From positions 1 through 12,025 of the forward strand of contig CALFQW010000138.1 in the NCBI GenBank assembly GCA_937919305.1: 12,025 nt of DNA. The letters are read 5' to 3'. The DNA comes from an uncultured Candidatus Saccharibacteria bacterium. GTDB lineage: Bacteria > Patescibacteriota > Saccharimonadia > Saccharimonadales > Saccharimonadaceae. The notes beneath the pieces were generated by a model that saw only the letters and a program-made list of their open reading frames with translations, ran no database searches and was not told where the DNA came from. Position numbers and translations under genes: made by a program. Shown here piece by piece: positions 1-5,403 of this stretch. The first letter of the stretch is position 1. Every line of letters begins with the position of its first letter.

Positions 1-2
1 CT

Positions 3-44
3 TATCTTGGTGAAGAGGTTCCGATCATGAGTCATCTTTTGTAG
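3..44 (+). CDS. 3' end of a probable plus-strand gene, product unknown (partial)
   Basis: Reading from base 3 gives YLGEEVPIMSHLL and then TAG at 42-44. This is the longest open plus frame entering the window; the other two frames stop at 11-13 and 28-30. A plus-strand intrinsic terminator follows about 70 bases later, which supports a plus-strand transcript ending here. Thirteen residues are too few to recognise a family, so no product is proposed. It could also be untranslated sequence. Confidence 0.35.
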   Translation, partial: YLGEEVPIMSHLL

Positions 45-62
45 AGTCAACTAGCCGCATAT

Positions 63-102
63 CGCAAATGCCGTCCGAGTGCACAACCGGACGGCATCTG
101 CG
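63..102. repeat. Long hairpin, 15-bp arms with one mismatch
   Basis: The arms 63-77 and 88-102 (core ATGCCGTCCG / CGGACGGCAT) are inverted repeats with a single A/C mismatch. They enclose a 10-base loop that contains the palindrome GTGCAC. No T-run follows on either strand, so alone it is not a standard intrinsic terminator. It may protect the 3' end of the upstream plus-strand transcript, working with the terminator just downstream, or slow transcription arriving from the minus-strand thrC gene. Confidence 0.6.
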
Positions 103-112
103 GTGCTACTTT

Positions 113-134
113 CTCACGATCTTCGTGAGTTTTT
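113..134 (+). terminator. Intrinsic terminator of the upstream plus-strand gene
   Basis: A perfect 7-bp stem CTCACGA / TCGTGAG (113-119 and 123-129) with a 3-base loop is followed directly by TTTTT (130-134) and more T-rich sequence. It works only in the plus direction, since the minus-strand reading is followed by AAAG. It lies 5 bases beyond the stop codon of the convergent thrC gene, which therefore has no obvious terminator of its own. Confidence 0.7.
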
Positions 135-138
135 AATT

Positions 139-1476
139 TTATAAGGATTCTTCTAGCTGTTTTACGGAGCCACCGCTAACTATATAGGGATTACATTGGT
201 TACCTCTTTTAGACATATGGTAGGCAGTACCCGCCTCGGTGAATTTCGTGAGGGAAGCGGTCGACATACTAACGACGACATCTTTTTTCTTGATGATACC
301 CGCTTCTTTGGCCTGTTTTGTGGCGCTGATAGCGACAGCGCCTTGCGGGCAGATGTTTGCCCCTGCACTTGTGAACTCGGCCCAAGTCTCAAGGGTTTGC
401 TCTTCGCTAGATCGATAAAAGTGGATGTCGAATTGCTCGTACAGGCTCTTTACTCTCGTAAAACTCACCGGGTCGTTGATATTCATCGCTGTCGCTACCG
501 TGTCCTGTAGTTTGCCCGGTGAATAGTCCCGATAGCCCGATTCGCACCAGCGAACCAGGGTGTCTGCTGCTGTTGTTTGTGCACCGATGACTCCAGGTAG
601 TTTGTCGATGAGACCGAAGTCTTTTGCGCGTCGTAGGCTGTTGAGCAAGGCCGACAGATTGCCTGCATTACCGACAGGCATGACTATCCAGTCTGGTCCT
701 TGCCACTGTAGATCTTGCAGTATCTCGAGAGCGATAGATTCTTGGCCGACAACGCGCATATCGTTTTTACTGTTAACGAGCACGTATTCTGGATGATTTG
801 CGGTGAATTCTTGGACTATCTTCATGCAGCCATCAAATCCATCAGGATGATCGATGGCCCGAACTTTTGCGCCATGAGCCATCGCCTGGAAGAGCTGCGC
901 GTCAGATATCTTGTCGTTTGGTACGAGCACGAGACAGTCGAGCTTGTCCCGAACGTATGCTGAGTAGATCGCTGCTGCGGCCGAAGTGTCGCCAGTTGAC
1001 GCACACGATATGCCTTCGATACCAAATTCCGGATGTAGCCGCTGAAGCCGCAATGCATCGGATACGGCCACCGGCATGCCCCGGTCTTTGAAGCTTTCGG
1101 ACGGTGCTTGACCTTCTAGCTTGATGTATAGATTGTCGAGGTCGATCTTTTTTGCGAGCCATCCAGGTACCTCGAACAGGTCTGTTTGCCCCTCCTTTAG
1201 GGAGACGATGTCTTCGTCGGGAAATCCCGGCAGCAGTAGATCTCGCCATTGCCAAACACCTGAGTCATTTGGGTATTCACGACGCTTTGCGCCATACCGT
1301 AAGTTGTCAAAGTACAGCTTTGCGGCTTCACCGGACCCGATTTGTGATCGAATATAGTCCTCGTCGCGCTGGACGAGCAGCAGACCGCTACAGTCAGGGC
1401 ATGTGTAGTAGAATGCGTCGGGCATATAGGTCTTGTGGCACTCAACGCATTCGTGCCAATATCGATATTCACTCAT
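139..1476 (-). CDS. thrC: Threonine synthase (PLP-dependent, zinc-ribbon N-terminus)
   Basis: Threonine synthase converts O-phosphohomoserine to threonine and phosphate with pyridoxal phosphate, in the cytosol. The 445 residues begin with a zinc ribbon (Cys10, Cys13, Cys26, Cys29). The fold-type II PLP core follows, with the Schiff-base lysine Lys130 in SESFKDRG, a Ser/Thr-rich STGDTS loop at 160-165 (many relatives have STGNTS), and the phosphate-binding loop PVGNAGN. Length is normal for the plant/archaeal-type class. The ATG at 1476 places the zinc ribbon right at the start; no Shine-Dalgarno precedes it, and a TATACT box ends 7 bases upstream, so the message may be leaderless. It stands alone: no homoserine kinase or dehydrogenase gene is nearby. 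A related PLP enzyme, such as a threonine dehydratase-like or cysteate synthase-like protein, cannot be fully excluded. Confidence 0.9.
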   Translation of the reverse strand: MSEYRYWHECVECHKTYMPDAFYYTCPDCSGLLLVQRDEDYIRSQIGSGEAAKLYFDNLRYGAKRREYPNDSGVWQWRDLLLPGFPDEDIVSLKEGQTDLFEVPGWLAKKIDLDNLYIKLEGQAPSESFKDRGMPVAVSDALRLQRLHPEFGIEGISCASTGDTSAAAAIYSAYVRDKLDCLVLVPNDKISDAQLFQAMAHGAKVRAIDHPDGFDGCMKIVQEFTANHPEYVLVNSKNDMRVVGQESIALEILQDLQWQGPDWIVMPVGNAGNLSALLNSLRRAKDFGLIDKLPGVIGAQTTAADTLVRWCESGYRDYSPGKLQDTVATAMNINDPVSFTRVKSLYEQFDIHFYRSSEEQTLETWAEFTSAGANICPQGAVAISATKQAKEAGIIKKKDVVVSMSTASLTKFTEAGTAYHMSKRGNQCNPYIVSGGSVKQLEESL

Positions 1477-1483
1477 GGCACTT

Positions 1484-1489
1484 AGTATA
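1484..1489 (-). promoter_or_regulatory. Candidate -10 box of thrC
   Basis: On the minus strand TATACT runs from 1489 to 1484, and only seven bases separate it from the ATG at 1476. Normal -10 to start-site spacing would put transcription initiation at or next to the A of the ATG, giving a leaderless message. I see no good -35 match at 16-18 bp, so this is a weaker call than the other promoters in the window. Confidence 0.45.
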
Positions 1490-1520
1490 GCCCATGAGAA
1501 GCATCTACCTTCGAAGACTC

Positions 1521-1529
1521 TGGTATACT
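1521..1529 (+). promoter_or_regulatory. Extended -10 promoter of the pnp operon
   Basis: TGGTATACT matches the extended -10 pattern TGnTATAAT with one change in the hexamer (TATACT, 1524-1529). No clear -35 lies at 16-18 bp, as expected for an extended -10 promoter. Initiation near 1536 would give a leader of about 108 bases before the pnp start codon. It partly overlaps the region where a -35 for the divergent thrC promoter would sit. Confidence 0.6.
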
Positions 1530-1546
1530 ATTAGAGGTAATAATCA

Positions 1547-1617
1547 GTAGAGTGTGATAGATGGGGTCGCTTGCATGCGATAAAACGTATCAAGACATCG
1601 CACCTGTTACTCTCTAC
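1547..1617 (+). promoter_or_regulatory. Structured pnp leader (possible autoregulatory site)
   Basis: Two nested pairings can be drawn in the 5' leader. An outer stem joins GTAGAG (1547-1552) to CTCTAC (1612-1617). An inner 6-bp stem joins TGCGAT (1576-1581) to ATCGCA (1597-1602). In enterobacteria PNPase represses its own mRNA through a leader duplex, so a similar role is possible here. Only the complementarity is seen; the function is inferred. The Shine-Dalgarno lies outside the outer stem. Confidence 0.35.
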
Positions 1618-1643
1618 GACAAACAAATGATAGGAGGTACTAT

Positions 1644-3761
1644 ATGAGTACTATCAATCCAACAGGCAAAGAGATTGTGTCTGTATCGGGTGATTTTTGT
1701 GGTCGCCCACTAACGCTAGAAGTAAATCGAGTTGGCTTTCGTACAAGTGCGAGCGTGCTTGTGAGCTACGGCGACACTGTTGTTCTCGGCACGAGTATGG
1801 TTGGCTCAAAGCCGATCAGTGGCATGGACTACTTTCCACTCAGCGTTGACTACGAAGAAAAAATGTATGCAGCTGGCAAAATATCTGGTAGCCGTTTCAT
1901 AAAGAGGGAAGGCCGTCCGAGTGACGAGGCGATTTTGATAGGACGCCTGATAGATCGGCCGATACGCCCTCTATTTCCGAAAGGCTATCGTCAAGAGGTC
2001 CAGGTTGTTTCAAGTGTCTTATCGATGGATCCTGCGTTCCGCCCAGACATGGTCGCAATGATAGCTGCCAGTGCCGCACTGAGCTTAACCGGCGCACCTT
2101 TCGACGGGCCAGTTGCTGGCCTTCGTGTTGGACGAGTAAATGGTGAGTTCAAGGCTTTCTTGAGCCCAGAAGAGCGAGAGCAGAGCGACCTCGACCTTGT
2201 TGTTGCAGGTGTTAGCTCCGGCATCATGATGGTTGAGGCGGGTGCAAACGAAGTTGCAGAAGATGTAATCGTTGATGCAATTGCCTGGGCGCACGAGCAG
2301 TTCCAGTCAGCAATCAAGTTGCAACAAGAGCTTGTCGAGAAGATCGGTGTCGAGGCGCGCGAGTACGACCTAGTCTTGCCAAACGAAGATATACAGTCTG
2401 AAGTCGATGCTTGGGTTGAGGGCAAGCTTGGTCAAGCGTTGCATAAGGCATATCCAGAGCGAAACGAGCTCATATCTGTCTTGCGCTCAAGCTTTCATGA
2501 TGAGATGAAGGAAAAGCACGGCGATGATTACGAGGCATTGCATGGTGAATACGATGAAGCATTTACGATGGCGCTGCACAAGGATGTACGCGCTGGAATC
2601 GTATCGAGCCAGACTCGCCCTGACGGACGCAAGCTCGACGAGGTTCGTCCGCTGTCATCTGAAATCGGTATACTCCCACGTACACACGGCTCCAGCCTGT
2701 TCACTAGAGGTGTTACACAGGCCCTAAACGTCGTGACACTGGCTCCACTGAGCTACGCGCAAATGGTAGACACTATGGAGGTGAGTAACGGAGAGCGTCG
2801 CTACATGCACCACTACAACGCACCTGGCTATACGGTTGGTGAAGTACGTCGTCTCGGAAGCCCTGGTCGTCGAGAGATCGGGCACGGCTACCTCGCTGAG
2901 CGTGCGCTTGCTCCCGTATTGCCGACCGAAGAAGATTTCCCGTACACAATGCGCAGTGTCACTGAAATCATGAGCCAGAATGGTTCAACGAGCATGGCTG
3001 CAACATGTAGTAGCTGCCTCGCACTCATGGACGCTGGCGTGCCGCTCAGCTCACCAGTATCAGGTATTGCGATGGGTCTGATGATGGACGGTGATACCCC
3101 GTATGTGATGAGTGATATCGCTGATGCGGAAGACTTCGCTGGCGATATGGACTTTAAGACAGCGGGTACAGCAAAGGGAGTGACTGCTCTGCAGATGGAT
3201 ATGAAGCTTCATGGCTTGCCGGTCGACGTACTGCGTCTAGCGCTAGAGCAGGGTCGCAAGGGTCGTGCACATATCCTCGAACATATGCTCAGCACGATCG
3301 CAGAGCCACATCAGAGTCTGAGTCCACATGCACCGCAGATCGAAAAGATCATGGTAAACCCAGAGAAGATCGGTTCAATTATCGGTAAAGGTGGTGAAAC
3401 GATCAACAAGATCACTAGTGAAACTGGTGCTGAAGTTGACATCAAAGACACCGGTCTTGTGACCGTAGCGGCCATAAACGCCGAGAGTATCAAAAAAGCA
3501 GTTGATTGGATCAAGTCTCTTGTCGAAGAGCCAGAAGTAGGTAAGATCTACGAAGGTAAAGTCGTCAAAGTGATGGAGTTTGGAGCTTTCGTAAACATCA
3601 TGCCGGGAACGGACGGTATGGTGCACATCTCACAGATGGCCGATCATAGAGTTGAGAAAGTCACCGATGTCGTCAACGAGGGTGACACAGTTCGCGTGAA
3701 GCTCACTGCTATCGATGAGCGCGGCCGACTTAACCTCAGTATGAAAGACGCTGCGAGTTAG
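1644..3761 (+). CDS. pnp: Polyribonucleotide nucleotidyltransferase (PNPase)
   Basis: PNPase is a trimeric cytosolic 3'-5' exoribonuclease that uses phosphate to release nucleoside diphosphates and can also add tails. The 705 residues are full length. The first RNase PH domain (about 10-145) has the signature SGSRFIKREGRPSDEAILIG (81-100). A helical linker follows, then the second RNase PH domain (about 330-555) with GSPGRREIGHG and the catalytic GDMDFK motif (Asp501, Asp503). The KH domain has its GKGG loop at 581-584, and the S1 domain covers about 632-702. The start has a perfect AGGAGGT (1632-1638) five bases upstream of ATG. One oddity is RGVTQ at 355-359, where bacterial PNPases normally read RGETQ. 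It is first in an operon with an unknown protein and a UDG. Confidence 0.97.
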   Translation: MSTINPTGKEIVSVSGDFCGRPLTLEVNRVGFRTSASVLVSYGDTVVLGTSMVGSKPISGMDYFPLSVDYEEKMYAAGKISGSRFIKREGRPSDEAILIGRLIDRPIRPLFPKGYRQEVQVVSSVLSMDPAFRPDMVAMIAASAALSLTGAPFDGPVAGLRVGRVNGEFKAFLSPEEREQSDLDLVVAGVSSGIMMVEAGANEVAEDVIVDAIAWAHEQFQSAIKLQQELVEKIGVEAREYDLVLPNEDIQSEVDAWVEGKLGQALHKAYPERNELISVLRSSFHDEMKEKHGDDYEALHGEYDEAFTMALHKDVRAGIVSSQTRPDGRKLDEVRPLSSEIGILPRTHGSSLFTRGVTQALNVVTLAPLSYAQMVDTMEVSNGERRYMHHYNAPGYTVGEVRRLGSPGRREIGHGYLAERALAPVLPTEEDFPYTMRSVTEIMSQNGSTSMAATCSSCLALMDAGVPLSSPVSGIAMGLMMDGDTPYVMSDIADAEDFAGDMDFKTAGTAKGVTALQMDMKLHGLPVDVLRLALEQGRKGRAHILEHMLSTIAEPHQSLSPHAPQIEKIMVNPEKIGSIIGKGGETINKITSETGAEVDIKDTGLVTVAAINAESIKKAVDWIKSLVEEPEVGKIYEGKVVKVMEFGAFVNIMPGTDGMVHISQMADHRVEKVTDVVNEGDTVRVKLTAIDERGRLNLSMKDAAS

Positions 3762-3766
3762 TTGCT

Positions 3767-4093
3767 ATGCCTGACGGTCCTGGCGGCGAGATAGGATATT
3801 TCGAAGGGCGATACCTAGCTCGCCAGGCCGAGCTCAGTGCCGCGGCAGAGATTCTCACCGATGAGCAATATCAGGCATGGCATGGAGGCGTTATGACGGA
3901 CGATGAAGTACTCGAGATTGCTCGAAGCCAGCCACGGCAGCTCATAGTGCACGGCACCGATTTACCAGAGGAAGGTGTTACGAGGACTTACATTAATGGG
4001 CGTCGTGTTGGACCGGATTCACATCTCGGAGACCCTGATCATGATTGGACACCCGATTTTTCGGACGATAGGTCATTTGATGGATTGAGTTGA
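3767..4093 (+). CDS. Hypothetical acidic protein, 108 residues
   Basis: I do not recognise this protein. It starts 5 bases after the pnp stop codon and its TGA shares one base with the ATG of the next gene, so it is translated within the pnp operon, probably by coupling; no clear Shine-Dalgarno is present. The sequence has no signal peptide, membrane segment or cysteine. The first half looks helical (YLARQAELSAAAEILTDEQY). A stretch with LIVHGTDLP and VTRTYINGRRVG could form beta strands, and the tail (about 85-108) is rich in Asp, Ser and Phe and probably disordered. Its exact fit between two real genes argues that it is genuine. A role with PNPase or in nucleic-acid metabolism is only guilt by association. 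Confidence 0.75.
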   Translation: MPDGPGGEIGYFEGRYLARQAELSAAAEILTDEQYQAWHGGVMTDDEVLEIARSQPRQLIVHGTDLPEEGVTRTYINGRRVGPDSHLGDPDHDWTPDFSDDRSFDGLS

Positions 4094-4668
4094 TGGCTGA
4101 CCGTACACGAGCGCTCGATCAGTTGCGAAAAGAGATCGTAACTGAAGACGCGTGTCCGGATTTACGACAAGGTGCAACTCAACTAGTAATGGGGGCGGGT
4201 AGCTCTGATGCTGACATCATTATCATCGGAGAAGCGCCGGGCAAGAAAGAGGATGAGCTAGGGGTGCCATTTGTTGGCGCGAGCGGGCGATTTCTGGATG
4301 TCATGCTCGATGCCGCCGGCATGTCCCGGGATGACGTGTACATTACGAATATAGTGAAGTACCGCCCACCAAACAATCGCGATCCGAAGAGGGAAGAAAA
4401 AGAAGCTTTCTGGCCCTATCTCATTCGTCAGATCGATATCATTGACCCGAGGGTTATCATCACACTAGGCCGTCATAGCGGCATGTCGCTACTACCTGAG
4501 TTAGTCATAGCGAACGATCACGGGAAGGCTATACGCATGAAAGTAGGCGACAAAGAACGCATCATTATCCCGCTATATCATCCAGCCGCAGCACTCTATA
4601 ATGGTTCTCGAAGGCAAGAACTCATCGATGATTTTAGGGCCGCCGCAGAGGCTCGCCCCCAGAGTTGA
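4093..4668 (+). CDS. Family 4-type uracil-DNA glycosylase lacking most Fe-S cysteines
   Basis: This enzyme family cuts uracil from DNA as the first step of base excision repair. The 191 residues carry both active-site motifs: GEAPGKKEDELGVPFVG at 46-62 (Glu47 is the family-4 type residue) and YHPAAALYN at 162-170 with His163. NIVKYRPPNNRDP (86-98) is also typical. Family 4 enzymes bind a 4Fe-4S cluster through four cysteines. Here only Cys21 remains: the partner three residues earlier is Glu18, the cysteine of the KCRPP motif is Tyr90, and the cysteine before PYL is replaced (Phe106-Trp107). The ATG at 4093 overlaps the previous stop as TGATG, preferable to the in-frame TTG one codon earlier. 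The gene ends the pnp operon. Confidence 0.88.
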   Translation: MADRTRALDQLRKEIVTEDACPDLRQGATQLVMGAGSSDADIIIIGEAPGKKEDELGVPFVGASGRFLDVMLDAAGMSRDDVYITNIVKYRPPNNRDPKREEKEAFWPYLIRQIDIIDPRVIITLGRHSGMSLLPELVIANDHGKAIRMKVGDKERIIIPLYHPAAALYNGSRRQELIDDFRAAAEARPQS

Positions 4669-5253
4669 CTAGTTTATCTTCAGTCTGTATTTACATGTGC
4701 CGTATTGACCGTTGCCCGCCCACGAAACACTAAAGCCGAGATCTCCACAAACTTCGTTCATATCTGAACCCCAAAATGGCCCAGTTAGCTCGTAGACATC
4801 AGGGTCAGGTGCAACACCGTCACCGATTGCGAGCAGATACGTACCAACAGTTCCTTTCACGGGCTTGCTCGAACCCTTTGGTGCTTTCACACCTTCATCA
4901 GCAAGTTGTGTGTACACGGTATCTGCAGTGGATGCTGCGTAACTTTGTGAACCTGATTGGTTAAAGAGCCGGCATTTGTCATTTGGAAAATCAGTACCAA
5001 GGCAGTAACCGGTGCCACCCGCGCTACTTGGTAGCGTAAAGACCTTGCCACTTTGTGCTTCATACGCTGTAAATGCTTTTGCCCATTCGCGCATATTCGA
5101 TGCAGATGCTGTGTTTTCGGCTTTTTGACGAATGCCGCTAAAGGTAGTGATTATCAGGGTTGCTAAGATCCCGATGATCATTATCACGATAAGAAGCTCT
5201 ACGATCGTGAACCCACCCTGTTGTTTTTTAAGCATATACATCATTGTAATCAT
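4669..5253 (-). CDS. Type IV pilin-like protein with prepilin leader
   Basis: This is a class of surface fibre subunit or minor pseudopilin, cut by prepilin peptidase and assembled by a type IV pilus machine. The 194 residues start with a short basic leader, then KKQQGG|FTIVELLIVI. Cleavage after Gly14 would leave Phe15 as the first residue and Glu19 as the conserved Glu5, followed by a hydrophobic helix to about 36. The globular part has four cysteines (84, 94, 169, 187); the last pair could close a C-terminal disulfide loop. The first ATG (5253) has a weak purine-rich stretch upstream; Met7, giving MLKKQQGG, is an equally reasonable start. No other pilus gene is in the window. Its TAG directly abuts the TGA of the convergent UDG gene, with no base between them. 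Confidence 0.88.
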   Translation of the reverse strand: MITMMYMLKKQQGGFTIVELLIVIMIIGILATLIITTFSGIRQKAENTASASNMREWAKAFTAYEAQSGKVFTLPSSAGGTGYCLGTDFPNDKCRLFNQSGSQSYAASTADTVYTQLADEGVKAPKGSSKPVKGTVGTYLLAIGDGVAPDPDVYELTGPFWGSDMNEVCGDLGFSVSWAGNGQYGTCKYRLKIN

Positions 5254-5275
5254 GCGTGCTCACTTGCGCAAATAA

Positions 5276-5290
5276 GATAGTTATGCTATC
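5276..5290. repeat. Small inverted repeat between pilin gene and rnj
   Basis: GATAG and CTATC (5276-5280 and 5286-5290) flank TTATG. The repeat sits 22 bases upstream of the pilin start and just ahead of the candidate rnj promoter, so it could be an operator for either gene. It is short, and its function is not supported by anything else. Confidence 0.3.
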
Positions 5291-5300
5291 ATGTAAGCAC

Positions 5301-5329
5301 TTGATAGAGGCGAAGTAGCTGTATAACTT
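5301..5329 (+). promoter_or_regulatory. Candidate promoter of rnj
   Basis: TTGATA at 5301-5306 is a good -35. The -10 is ambiguous: TATAAC at 5322-5327 gives a short 15-bp spacer, while TAACTT at 5324-5329 gives 17 bp but a weaker hexamer. Either predicts a leader of roughly 70 bases that is AT-rich and ends in AAGGAAGGA (5383-5391), 12 bases before the rnj ATG, a rather long Shine-Dalgarno spacing. Confidence 0.5.
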
Positions 5330-5403
5330 GCCTCAAAACTCAAATATATTCGACTTTTAAATAAACTGTTTTCATACAAAACAAGGAAGGAAAAACTAAT
5401 ACT

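Noticed and set aside
1991..2425. Minus-strand open frame of 144 codons inside pnp
   Set aside because: Antisense to conserved PNPase sequence, with no motif or start signal.
4090..4092. TTG start codon for the UDG gene one codon before the ATG
   Set aside because: The ATG at 4093 overlaps the previous stop in the common TGATG arrangement and needs no rare start; the difference is one residue.
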